This document shows, piece by piece, positions 8,690 to 16,864 of a stretch of DNA of 64,000 nucleotides. The position numbers were made by a program, and so were the translations under genes. This stretch comes from Alphaproteobacteria bacterium (lineage in GTDB: Bacteria; Pseudomonadota; Alphaproteobacteria; Puniceispirillales; Puniceispirillaceae), in NCBI GenBank assembly GCA_016780775.1, contig JADHLI010000009.1, positions 1 through 64,000 of the forward strand. Reading direction: 5' to 3'. The notes beneath the pieces were generated by a model, which ran no database searches, was not told the origin of the DNA, and saw only the letters and a list, made by a program, of their open reading frames with translations. Numbering within the stretch: position 1 is the first letter of the stretch; every line of letters starts with the position of its first letter.

Positions 8690-9382
8690 ATGCCACATGA
8701 CCATGATGATGAACACGCCCATAGCCTTCTGCCTCCTGACCCGCAGCTTCAGGTAAAGGCACTTGAAACTATCCTTAGCGAAAAGGGGTTGATTGATCGC
8801 CCGGCTCTTGATGCAATAATTGATGTCTATCAAAATCAGATAGGTCCGCAAATTGGCGCCGATATTGTTGCTAGAGCTTGGCAGGACCCTGCCTTTAAAG
8901 AACGGTTACTGAAGGATAGTGAAGCTGTATTGGGAGAAATGGAGCTTTCTGGACGGCAAGGCGAGCATGTAGTCATTGTTGAAAATACAGAGGATACACA
9001 TAATCTGGTGGTGTGCACCTTATGTAGCTGTTATCCATGGCCGCTTTTGGGGATTCCGCCTTCTTGGTATAAATCAGATGCCTATCGCCGCCGCGCTGTA
9101 CATAGCCCGCGCTCTGTACTAGCCGAATTTGGCCTTGAATTACCTGACAGTAAAAAAATACGGGTATGGGATTCTACAGCTGAAATCCGCTATCTAGTGT
9201 TGCCTGAACGTCCAGTTGAAACAGCAGGATTAAAGGGTAAGGCGTTGCGAGATTGGGTTACAAGGGACAGCATGATCGGCACTGGATTACCAAAAGATCC
9301 AAAGATGGACGCCCCAAAGATGGAAGTCCCAGATGCAGAAACCTCTCCTGCAGAAACCTCCCCTGCCCCTGAGACAGGATAG
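8690..9382 (+). CDS. nthA: Nitrile hydratase subunit alpha, cobalt type
   Basis: Nitrile hydratase converts nitriles to amides. The metal-binding claw is C109-T-L-C112-S-C114. Threonine inside CTLCSC marks the low-spin Co(III) class, where iron enzymes carry CSLCSC. The flanking YPWPLLGIPPSWYKSDAYRRR and PRSVLAEFGLEL are typical of alpha subunits. It lacks an obvious ribosome site. The last 30 residues are a low-complexity Pro/Glu tail built from short duplicated units (KMD-AP/KME-VP, AETSP-AETSP) beyond the usual end of the fold. It is followed by beta and accessory genes and is divergent from the amidase. Confidence 0.95.
   Translation: MPHDHDDEHAHSLLPPDPQLQVKALETILSEKGLIDRPALDAIIDVYQNQIGPQIGADIVARAWQDPAFKERLLKDSEAVLGEMELSGRQGEHVVIVENTEDTHNLVVCTLCSCYPWPLLGIPPSWYKSDAYRRRAVHSPRSVLAEFGLELPDSKKIRVWDSTAEIRYLVLPERPVETAGLKGKALRDWVTRDSMIGTGLPKDPKMDAPKMEVPDAETSPAETSPAPETG
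9301..9364 (+). repeat. Paired 15-bp in-frame tandem duplications at the 3' end of nthA
   Basis: Two successive duplications are visible. AAAGATGGACGCCCC (9301-9315) is followed by AAAGATGGAAGTCCC (9316-9330). GCAGAAACCTCTCCT (9335-9349) is followed by GCAGAAACCTCCCCT (9350-9364). Both are in frame and lengthen only the C-terminal tail. Confidence 0.8.
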
Positions 9383-9392
9383 GTAGGCGCGG

Positions 9393-10079
9393 ATGATGAA
9401 AAAGCCACATGATATGGGCGGGTTGCCAGGCGGGGCTATCATTCCTGATTTTGGAAAAGAGCCCGTATTTAAAGAAGGCTGGCATGGCCGGGCACTGGCG
9501 CTAACATTGGCTGCTGGCGCGCTAGGGCGCTGGAATTTAGATGCCTCACGAAATGCACGTGAATGCTTGCCAGCAGATGATTATAACCGCTTTAGCTATT
9601 ACGAAAAATGGCTGGCTGGGCTTGCCAATTTGCTGGTCAGCCATCAACTGGTTAGCCGTGAGGAATTGAAAGATAGGCGCGCGGATAAAAACGCGCCTGA
9701 TATTGATGCCAATCCCTTGTCAGCGGCAAAGGTCAGCGCTGTATTAAAAACAGGTGGCCCTACGCGGCGAAAGGTTGCGGTTGCACCGCGCTTTACGGTA
9801 GGTGATTTTGTGTCTACCAAATCCCTGCAACAAGGCGTAAGCCAGCCAAATAATCATACTCGCCTGCCCTATTATGCCAGCGGTAAAAAGGGACGGATTA
9901 TCGCTTGTCATGATGCGCATATTCTGCCTGATAGCCATGCGCATTTTAATGGTGAAGCCCCAGAATATCTGTATGGCGTCCAATTCTTGGCTGGCGATCT
10001 TTTTGCTGATGCCGAGCATCCAGAAGACGAGATTTGCCTAGATTTGTTTGAGAGCTATCTGGAGCCATTGAAGATATGA
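9393..10079 (+). CDS. nthB: Nitrile hydratase subunit beta
   Basis: A 228-residue beta subunit with the typical N-terminus HDMGGLPGGAII and the EGWHGRALALTLA helix region. The YYEKWLAGLANLLV segment contacts the alpha subunit. The C-terminal half has the SH3-like barrel with FTVGDFVSTKS and LPYYASGKKGRI. It forms the heterodimeric hydratase with NthA, whose stop lies 10 bp upstream, and overlaps the accessory gene by 4 bp (ATGA), which indicates translational coupling. Confidence 0.94.
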   Translation: MMKKPHDMGGLPGGAIIPDFGKEPVFKEGWHGRALALTLAAGALGRWNLDASRNARECLPADDYNRFSYYEKWLAGLANLLVSHQLVSREELKDRRADKNAPDIDANPLSAAKVSAVLKTGGPTRRKVAVAPRFTVGDFVSTKSLQQGVSQPNNHTRLPYYASGKKGRIIACHDAHILPDSHAHFNGEAPEYLYGVQFLAGDLFADAEHPEDEICLDLFESYLEPLKI

Positions 10080-10492
10080 GCCAGAAAAATCTGCCAGATA
10101 GAGGGGATGCACCCTCATCTCACGCACCCTCATCTGACTTACTGGGAAAATTTCAATCGCCTTGGCATGCAGAGCTATTTGCGCTGACGCTATCCTTGCA
10201 TAAAGCCGGCCAGTTTAGCTGGCCAGAATGGACGCAATATTTGGGCAAGGCGCTGAGAGAAGAAAATGTTCCTGAGTTTGAATTTGCCAATAAAGATACC
10301 AATAAAGATGCCAATAAAGATGCCAGTGATGATGCAGGTGATGATGGGTATTATCACGCATGGCTTACAGCCCTTTGTACGCTTCTTTGCGATAAGCAAA
10401 TAACCTCAAACCACGAAATCGCAAAAATGAAGCATAGATGGGCGGAGGCCTATAGCCGTACCCCGCATGGCCAGCCTGTGTCTCTAGATTAA
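10076..10492 (+). CDS. Nitrile hydratase accessory protein (P14K/NthE type, beta-subunit N-domain-like)
   Basis: A 138-residue homologue of the beta-subunit N-terminal domain. SPWHAELFALTLSLHKAG, FSWPEWTQYLGKAL and YYHAWLTALCTLL match small nitrile hydratase activators that load cobalt into alpha by subunit swapping. Its ATG overlaps the nthB stop. Between the two conserved halves it carries an Asn/Lys/Asp-rich insert encoded by 12-bp tandem repeats, at the place where the beta fold has a loop. No cobalt transporter gene is adjacent. Confidence 0.85.
   Translation: MSQKNLPDRGDAPSSHAPSSDLLGKFQSPWHAELFALTLSLHKAGQFSWPEWTQYLGKALREENVPEFEFANKDTNKDANKDASDDAGDDGYYHAWLTALCTLLCDKQITSNHEIAKMKHRWAEAYSRTPHGQPVSLD
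10286..10345 (+). repeat. 12-bp in-frame tandem repeat inside the nitrile hydratase accessory gene
   Basis: Five 12-bp units run without gaps: GCCAATAAAGAT, ACCAATAAAGAT, GCCAATAAAGAT, GCCAGTGATGAT and GCAGGTGATGAT. They encode ANKD-TNKD-ANKD-ASDD-AGDD. The first three are nearly identical and the last two have drifted. The array starts exactly on a codon boundary (codon 71). Confidence 0.9.
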
Positions 10493-10524
10493 ACGTCTAT
10501 TTTTTAAAAGCTGCCTTTTTAACG

Positions 10525-10540
10525 TGTTTTGATTAAAACA
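10525..10540. promoter_or_regulatory. Dyad upstream of zwf, candidate operator of the Entner-Doudoroff operon
   Basis: TGTTTT-GATT-AAAACA is a perfect 6-bp dyad with a 4-base centre, about 65 bp before the zwf start. Its TGT...ACA outline and AT core resemble the kind of palindrome bound by HexR/RpiR-family regulators of zwf-edd genes, though it is not the published HexR consensus. No such regulator is encoded in the window. Confidence 0.45.
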
Positions 10541-10605
10541 AGACAATTCGCCCTCTTTGTGCTAGAAACGCCCTAGTTTTTTAAACGCAATAATAGTTAG
10601 TGAAA

Positions 10606-12063
10606 ATGCTAGAACAGATCCCCCAAAGCGCGGCAATACCAGACAGTGATTATGTGATATTTGGTGGCACAGGCGACCTTGCCTTGCGTAAAATTTTCCC
10701 AGCCCTTTTTTGGCGTTATATTGATGGTCAAATTGGCAAAAATTTCCGGCTAATAGCAACCTCCCGCAAGCCAATTGAGGTGCCAGAATTTGCTGAAAAG
10801 CTAAAACCATTTTGTGGGGATGCTTTATCAACCACCGAGAATGCTGATGTAGTTTGGCAGGAATTTATCCAGCTTGTTACCATCCAGATAGTGGATATTG
10901 CCTCAGGAGATGGGGCAGAAGAGATGGCCAGTTTTCTGATGAAGGGTGCGAGCAAGGATAGGCCGTTAATTTTCTATCTTGCTGTCGCTCCTGCCTTGTT
11001 TGGACCAAGTTGCCAGCTTTTGGAGAAAGTTAAGCTAATCTTGCCACAGAGCCGGTTGGTGGTGGAAAAACCACTTGGCCATGATTACGCATCAGCTGAA
11101 AAAATCAGTCAGGAAATCCGCTCTGTTTTCAGTGAAGATCAAATCTACCGAATTGACCATTATTTGGGTAAAGAGACGGTTCAAAACTTGATGGCATTGC
11201 GCTTTGCGAATGTCATTTTTGAAAGTCAGTGGAATAATAACGCGATTGATCATGTACAAATCACCGTTGCGGAAACCGTTGGGGTGGGGCAGCGCGCTAG
11301 CTATTATGATGAAAGCGGCGCGTTGCGTGACATGGTACAGAACCATATCTTGCAACTGGTCTGTCTGGTGGCGATGGAGCCCCCTTCGCATTTTGATGCT
11401 AATCAGGTTCGTGATGAAAAATTACGTGTTCTAAAGGCGCTTCGCCCGTTGCAGGCAGAAGATATTATGCGTGGTCAATATCAGGAATATGAAGGGGAAA
11501 TTGGTGGCCGCTCGGATACAGAAACCTATGTTGCGTTAAAACTGGGCATTGAAAATTGGCGCTGGGCAGGCGTGCCATTTTATGTGCGCACTGGCAAGAA
11601 GCTAGCGATGCGTGCAAGCGAGATCGTCATTACGTTCAAGAAAAAGCCGCATGATATTTTTGCTAATGGCAAAGAGGCAAATTCAAAAGATGACCTGCCA
11701 AACCGGCTGGTGATAAGGCTGCAACCTCAAGAAGGGTTGCGTTTGCAACTAATCTCAAAAGAGCCAGGACCAGGGGGCATGCGTCTATTCCCGTCAGAGC
11801 TTAATCTGTCCTTTGACAATACCTTTGAGGCACGCTTGCCAGATGCGTATGAACGGCTATTGATGGATACTGCTCGAGGCAATCAGACTTTGTTTATGCG
11901 CCATGATGAAGTGCTGGCTGCTTGGGCCTTTGTTGACCCCGTCATTGCATTAGCCCGCCAGACCCCGCCAAGCTTGTATCGTGCGGGCACTTTTGGCCCA
12001 GAAGATAATTTCTTTGATGAGGGTAAGGATAGCTGGCTAAACCCAAGAGAGGATGAAAGCTGA
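10606..12063 (+). CDS. zwf: Glucose-6-phosphate 1-dehydrogenase
   Basis: The first Entner-Doudoroff (ED) enzyme oxidises glucose 6-phosphate to 6-phosphogluconolactone with NAD(P). The N-terminal coenzyme motif is FGGTGDLALRKIFPAL, and the active-site signature RIDHYLGKETVQN lies near residue 185. The 485 residues match the family. The ORF track starts at a GTG at 10600. I prefer the ATG 6 bp later, but neither has a good ribosome site. It is the first gene of zwf-pgl-edd-eda-pgi. Confidence 0.96.
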   Translation: MLEQIPQSAAIPDSDYVIFGGTGDLALRKIFPALFWRYIDGQIGKNFRLIATSRKPIEVPEFAEKLKPFCGDALSTTENADVVWQEFIQLVTIQIVDIASGDGAEEMASFLMKGASKDRPLIFYLAVAPALFGPSCQLLEKVKLILPQSRLVVEKPLGHDYASAEKISQEIRSVFSEDQIYRIDHYLGKETVQNLMALRFANVIFESQWNNNAIDHVQITVAETVGVGQRASYYDESGALRDMVQNHILQLVCLVAMEPPSHFDANQVRDEKLRVLKALRPLQAEDIMRGQYQEYEGEIGGRSDTETYVALKLGIENWRWAGVPFYVRTGKKLAMRASEIVITFKKKPHDIFANGKEANSKDDLPNRLVIRLQPQEGLRLQLISKEPGPGGMRLFPSELNLSFDNTFEARLPDAYERLLMDTARGNQTLFMRHDEVLAAWAFVDPVIALARQTPPSLYRAGTFGPEDNFFDEGKDSWLNPREDES

Positions 12064-12103
12064 GATGTTTTTTAAACAGACCAGCTTTTAAGTGAACTCT
12101 GCC

Positions 12104-12754
12104 ATGATAGATACACAAAATGAAACATCTAGCCAGCGCATAGCTCAGGCTATTGCCGCGCGTCTGGAAAAAGCAATAGAGGGTGGCGGCAAAGCAAGCC
12201 TTGTTGTTTGCGGCGGCTCTAGCCCTTTGGGTGTTTTTGACGCGCTTTCAAAAATACAGATTAACTGGGAGGCGGTACATATCACGCTGGCAGATGATCG
12301 GCTGGTAGAGGCTGGCAATATGCATAGCAATATCAAGCTGGTATCAGAGCATTTGTTAATTGGTCATGCGGCGGCGGCTAAATTTAGCGCGCTTCAGGAT
12401 TTGGATGCGGGTGCTGAAATGCCTTTTGATGTGGTGTTATTAGGTATGGGGCCTGATGGGCATATTGCCTCACTCTTTCCAGATATGCTCGATAATGCTG
12501 ATGCGTTTAGCTTGCGTGCGCCGCCGCAAATTCTTACTACGGATGCTAAGGGCAATCCGCTCTTGCCGCGTATTACCATGAATTTAGCGATGCTAACAAA
12601 TTGCCAGGCTTTGTTATTGCTGGTTAAGGGCGCTGAGAAAAAAGCATTGATAGATGAGGTGCGCGGTGAAGCTACGGCTGCCCCGCAGCGCTATCCGGTG
12701 GGCATGCTTTTGGCACAAAGCAAAAAAGCCGTGCAACTATGTATTTTAGATTAA
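12104..12754 (+). CDS. pgl: 6-phosphogluconolactonase
   Basis: It hydrolyses 6-phosphogluconolactone to 6-phosphogluconate. The 216-residue DevB/SOL-type protein shows VVCGGSSPLGVFDAL near the start, the ITLADDRLVEAGNMHSN segment and the LGMGPDGHIASLFP active-site motif. The ATG at 12104 is chosen over the in-frame GTG at 12092 because both lack a Shine-Dalgarno site and the fold begins after either. It sits between zwf and edd with short gaps, so it belongs to one operon. Confidence 0.93.
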   Translation: MIDTQNETSSQRIAQAIAARLEKAIEGGGKASLVVCGGSSPLGVFDALSKIQINWEAVHITLADDRLVEAGNMHSNIKLVSEHLLIGHAAAAKFSALQDLDAGAEMPFDVVLLGMGPDGHIASLFPDMLDNADAFSLRAPPQILTTDAKGNPLLPRITMNLAMLTNCQALLLLVKGAEKKALIDEVRGEATAAPQRYPVGMLLAQSKKAVQLCILD

Positions 12755-12775
12755 CCCCCTTTTATAGAGGAAAGC

Positions 12776-14623
12776 ATGAAGCCGTTGCAAAAGAAGCCAT
12801 TGCACAAAAAAATACAGCAAGTTCTGGAGCGGGTGCGCAAACGCTCCGCTGCTAGCCGTTCTGCCTATCTTGCAGATATACAAGTGATGCATACTGCTCC
12901 TGACTCTGACAGACGGTCTGTGTCCTGCTCTAATATGGCGCATGTCGCTGCTGCTGCTGGGCAAGACCAAGATGAATTACTAAGCCAGTCAGAGGCGTTA
13001 AAGCCTAATATTGCTATCATCACTGCCTATAATGATATGCTTTCTGCACATCAGCCTTTTGAAAATTATCCAGCGCTTATCCGGGCTGCAGCCAGAGAGG
13101 CGGGTGCTACGGCACAGGTGGCCGGGGGTGTGCCTGCTATGTGTGATGGGGTTACCCAAGGCCGGCCGGGTATGGAGCTGTCTTTGTTCAGCCGCGATAT
13201 CATTGCCATGTCAACAGCTGTTGGCCTGTCGCACAATGTTTATGATGCCGCTTTATGTCTTGGTGTTTGTGATAAAATTGTTCCAGGTTTGGTGATGGGC
13301 GCACTATCCTTTGGTCATTTGCCAGTAATTTTCGTCCCAGCAGGGCCAATGGAATCTGGCCTGCCAAATGCTGAAAAGGCACAAATCCGCAAGGCTTTTG
13401 CCAGAGGCGAGATAGGGCGTGATGAGCTCTTGAAAGCAGAAAGTGCAGCGTATCATGCGGCGGGCACTTGCACGTTTTATGGTACCGCAAATTCCAATCA
13501 GATGTTGATGGAAATTATGGGATTGCATCTTCCTGGTTCGGCTTTTGTGCACCCGCATAGTGATTTGCGCCATGCCATGACAGCAAAGGCGGTACATCAG
13601 GCGGTCGCTATTCATCGTCGTTCTGACCAGCCGCGACCACTCGGCCAGCTTTTGGATGAGCGTTCTTTTATCAACGCGATTATTGGTTTGCATGCAACAG
13701 GTGGCTCGACCAACCATACACTGCATCTGCCAGCGATGGCAGCGGCAGCAGGCATTGATTTGCGTTGGGAGGATTTTGCTGATCTTTCAGATATTATTCC
13801 GCTATTGGCGCGGGTCTATCCAAATGGCAAAGCAGATGTAAATCAGTTTCATGCTGCGGGCGGTATCGGTTTTGTAATGCGCAATTTACTTGAAGAAGGG
13901 TTGCTAGATGGGAGTGCGGCCTCCATCTATGGCGAAAGTCTGGCAGATTGTGCAATAGAGCCTATTTTGGCAGGTAATGATATTGATTGGCGCACGGCGC
14001 CTGAGGTGTCAGCCGATGAAGAGATTTTACGCCCTGCAAGTCGCCCACATGCCAAAACAGGTGGCCTGAAAATGCTGTCTGGCAATATCGGGCGGGCAGT
14101 AATTAAAATTTCAGCAGTAGAGGAAAGCCGGCATATTATCAAAGCCCCAGCAGTAGTTTTTGAAAATGAAGCTGGTGTAAAGCAGGCCTTTGCAGAAGGT
14201 ATGCTAGATAAAGATTGTATTGTTGTTGTCCGCGCTCAAGGTCCGCGTGCCTGCGGCATGCCAGAATTGCATAGCTTGACCCCGCTTCTGTCCACCCTTC
14301 AAGATAAGGGCTTTAAGGTTGCGCTGGTCACAGATGGCCGGATGTCTGGTGCGTCAGGGAATGTGCCAGCAGCTATTCATCTCTGCCCCGAAGCCGTGGC
14401 AGGCGGTCCGATTGGGCAGATAGCGCAGGGTGATATTATCACCCTTGATGCTGTTACAGGCGAGCTAAGTGTCGATGCAGATCTGTCTGCACGGCCTGTT
14501 AAGACAGATTTTGTGCTGAATAATAGCGGATTTGGACGTTCATTAATGTCGGCTATGCGAAATAGCGCCGGCGATGCAGAACAAGGTGGGGGCTTAACAG
14601 TGCTAGGCCAAATATCTAGCTAG
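12776..14623 (+). CDS. edd: Phosphogluconate dehydratase
   Basis: It dehydrates 6-phosphogluconate to KDPG, the committed Entner-Doudoroff step. The 615-residue IlvD/Edd protein has the Fe-S and metal-site segments VAGGVPAMCDGVTQG, LCLGVCDKIVPG and CGMPELHSL, with Cys residues expected to bind the cluster. It also has TGGSTNHTLHLPAMA and the C-terminal DGRMSGASGNVPAAI. It has a GAGGAAAG ribosome site. The sequence follows Edd rather than IlvD in length and in the N-terminal extension before NIAIITAYNDMLSAH. Confidence 0.96.
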   Translation: MKPLQKKPLHKKIQQVLERVRKRSAASRSAYLADIQVMHTAPDSDRRSVSCSNMAHVAAAAGQDQDELLSQSEALKPNIAIITAYNDMLSAHQPFENYPALIRAAAREAGATAQVAGGVPAMCDGVTQGRPGMELSLFSRDIIAMSTAVGLSHNVYDAALCLGVCDKIVPGLVMGALSFGHLPVIFVPAGPMESGLPNAEKAQIRKAFARGEIGRDELLKAESAAYHAAGTCTFYGTANSNQMLMEIMGLHLPGSAFVHPHSDLRHAMTAKAVHQAVAIHRRSDQPRPLGQLLDERSFINAIIGLHATGGSTNHTLHLPAMAAAAGIDLRWEDFADLSDIIPLLARVYPNGKADVNQFHAAGGIGFVMRNLLEEGLLDGSAASIYGESLADCAIEPILAGNDIDWRTAPEVSADEEILRPASRPHAKTGGLKMLSGNIGRAVIKISAVEESRHIIKAPAVVFENEAGVKQAFAEGMLDKDCIVVVRAQGPRACGMPELHSLTPLLSTLQDKGFKVALVTDGRMSGASGNVPAAIHLCPEAVAGGPIGQIAQGDIITLDAVTGELSVDADLSARPVKTDFVLNNSGFGRSLMSAMRNSAGDAEQGGGLTVLGQISS

Positions 14624-14641
14624 AATACATGGGGAGGCTTA

Positions 14642-15274
14642 ATGAATATTCAAGATATTATTGCAGCTGGGCGGGTAATGCCGGTCATTGTCATCGATAA
14701 AGCTAGCGACGCTGTTGCGCTTGGCAATGCATTGCTAGAGGGCGGCATTAAAACTGCTGAGGTAACGCTGCGTACGCCAGAAGCGCTAGAGGCGATAGAG
14801 GCAATGGCAAAAGCCTGCCCTGATTTACTGGTGGGTGCAGGCACTGTGATGAGCGCTGAAAATGCAGCGCGCGTGCGCGATGCAGGCGGGTGTTTCGCGG
14901 TTAGTCCGGGCGCTACGGATGCGTTGATAAAAGGCTGTGAGGCGGTAAGCCTGCCCTTATTACCAGGGGCAAGCACTGTATCTGAGATGATGGCACTTGG
15001 TGAGAAAGGTTTTTCAGTTTTGAAATTCTTCCCTGCCACAGCTGCAGGCGGGCTAAACTTTATCAAAGCGCTTATTAGCCCGTTGCCGCAATTTACGTTC
15101 TGCCCAACTGGCGGTATTATACTTGCTACCGCACCAGACTGGCTGGCACTTGATAATATTCCATGTCTGGGTGGCAGCTGGGTTGCCCCACAAAAGTTGA
15201 TAGCTCAACAAGATTTCAAGGCTATTGCGGAAAATGCACGTGCGGCTTCGCAGTTGGGGCAAGAAGAAATTTAA
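14642..15274 (+). CDS. eda: KDPG aldolase (2-dehydro-3-deoxy-phosphogluconate aldolase)
   Basis: Eda splits KDPG to pyruvate and glyceraldehyde 3-phosphate. The 210 residues show the TIM-barrel landmarks in order: AEVTLRTPEALEAI, LVGAGTVMSAENA, FAVSPGATDALI, and the Schiff-base lysine in VLKFFPATAAGG near residue 130. FCPTGGI is the phosphate-binding loop. It starts after GGGGAGGC, a strong ribosome site, 18 bp after edd. It also receives KDPG made by the KdgK-like kinase at 3.4 kb. Confidence 0.96.
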   Translation: MNIQDIIAAGRVMPVIVIDKASDAVALGNALLEGGIKTAEVTLRTPEALEAIEAMAKACPDLLVGAGTVMSAENAARVRDAGGCFAVSPGATDALIKGCEAVSLPLLPGASTVSEMMALGEKGFSVLKFFPATAAGGLNFIKALISPLPQFTFCPTGGIILATAPDWLALDNIPCLGGSWVAPQKLIAQQDFKAIAENARAASQLGQEEI

Positions 15275-15327
15275 GAAAAAAAACTTAAAGAAGAAAGCCA
15301 GAGACTGGCTATGGAAAGAAAGAAGCT

Positions 15328-16839
15328 ATGTCAGATAAAAATGAGATAGAAATTCACAGCGCGCTAGAAGCTGCTGCCGCCAGACTTGCAGGTGCCAGCC
15401 TGTCTAAGCTGATGCGTGCGCCAAACCGCGATAATTTTATTTTTAGCTTTGAAGATTTGCAAGCTGATTGCACCCGCCAGCCTATGGATAGCGAGGTGAT
15501 GTCTTTATTGATAGCGTTGGCGCAGAAGCGCGGACTAAAGGCGCGGCTAGAGGAGATGTTTTCTGGTGCGGCGGTTAATCTAACAGAAGGCAGGCCTGTT
15601 GTGCATTGTGACTTGCGCAACCCTGAGCGTGGGCAGTCTGATGAATATAGGCGTCTATGCGCCTATGCAGAGAGGGTGCGCGGCACGGGCGATATTACTG
15701 CGATTGTGAATTTGGGCATAGGCGGTTCTGATCTGGGTCCGGCGATGGTGGCAGGCGCGCTTGCTGGCTATCATGATGGGCCAGAATGCTATTATGTTGG
15801 CAATATCTGCCCTAGTGACTTGCATGATGTGCTGGCAAAATGTGAGCCGGGTAAAACGCTATTTATTGTTACTTCAAAGACCTTTACTACAGCTGAAACT
15901 CTTGCCAATGCTGGGCTTGCAAAAAGCTGGCTAGAAGATAATGGGGTTGCGCCAAGCACGGCAATGGCAGTGGTGACAGCGTATGATATGCGCGCCCGTG
16001 ACTGGGGTATCCCTGACGCACAGATTTTTTCCTTTGCTGAAGGGGTAGGTGGGCGCTATTCGCTATGGTCTGCGGTTGGCCTGTCAGTGATGATAGCTAT
16101 CGGCAGTAAGAATTTCTCAGAAATGCTGGCTGGTGCTCATGCTATGGACAGGCATGTAAGGGAAGCTGATTTTGGCCAGAATTTAGGCGTCATTATGGGG
16201 CTGTTGCGTGTCTGGCATCGCAGTTATTTAAAGGCTTCTACGTATGGATTGATGCCTTATGACCAGCGCTTATCGCGCTTGCCTGCATGGGCGCAGCAGC
16301 TGGAAATGGAAAGTAACGGCAAGCAGGTGAACCGTGCTGGTCAGCCTTTGGATGCGCCAGCTGGCCCTTTGATTTGGGGTGAGCCTGGCACCAATAGCCA
16401 GCATAGCTTTTTTCAATGGTTGCATCAGGGTGTTGATGTCACACCTATTGATATTCTGATTGCTCTGCAACCAGCAGAAGGGCTGGAAGATGCAAAATGG
16501 CAGGCTAGCCATAGGATGCTGGCTATTAATGCGGTTGCTCAAGCAGAAGCCTTAGCGCTTGGCTCGGAAAATACGTCTGAGCCGCATCGTCATTTTCCAG
16601 GTAATAGGCCATCACTTTTGCTAAGTTGGGATAAAACGACCCCCTATGCATTAGGGCGCTTGCTGGCATTATATGAACATATTACGGTGGTCTCAGGGTT
16701 TATCTGGGACGTGAACAGTTTTGATCAGTGGGGCGTAGAACTTGGCAAGCAGATGGCAAATAGCTTGCAATCTGATGCTGACCTAAGCCAGTTTAGCCCT
16801 GCTGCCAGAGCTTTTATTAACAGGCTGAAGCAAAGTTAA
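15328..16839 (+). CDS. pgi: Glucose-6-phosphate isomerase
   Basis: It interconverts glucose 6-phosphate and fructose 6-phosphate, here in an operon with the ED enzymes. The 503 residues include NLGIGGSDLGPAMV, the phosphate loop VTSKTFTTAETL, the active-site Glu region MESNGKQVNRAG and the catalytic His in GTNSQHSFFQWLHQG. In a cell that uses the ED route it would return fructose 6-phosphate to glucose 6-phosphate for Zwf. No phosphofructokinase or gluconate 6-phosphate dehydrogenase is in the window. Confidence 0.96.
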   Translation: MSDKNEIEIHSALEAAAARLAGASLSKLMRAPNRDNFIFSFEDLQADCTRQPMDSEVMSLLIALAQKRGLKARLEEMFSGAAVNLTEGRPVVHCDLRNPERGQSDEYRRLCAYAERVRGTGDITAIVNLGIGGSDLGPAMVAGALAGYHDGPECYYVGNICPSDLHDVLAKCEPGKTLFIVTSKTFTTAETLANAGLAKSWLEDNGVAPSTAMAVVTAYDMRARDWGIPDAQIFSFAEGVGGRYSLWSAVGLSVMIAIGSKNFSEMLAGAHAMDRHVREADFGQNLGVIMGLLRVWHRSYLKASTYGLMPYDQRLSRLPAWAQQLEMESNGKQVNRAGQPLDAPAGPLIWGEPGTNSQHSFFQWLHQGVDVTPIDILIALQPAEGLEDAKWQASHRMLAINAVAQAEALALGSENTSEPHRHFPGNRPSLLLSWDKTTPYALGRLLALYEHITVVSGFIWDVNSFDQWGVELGKQMANSLQSDADLSQFSPAARAFINRLKQS

Positions 16840-16864
16840 ACATATTTAAAATAAGGGGATAGTT

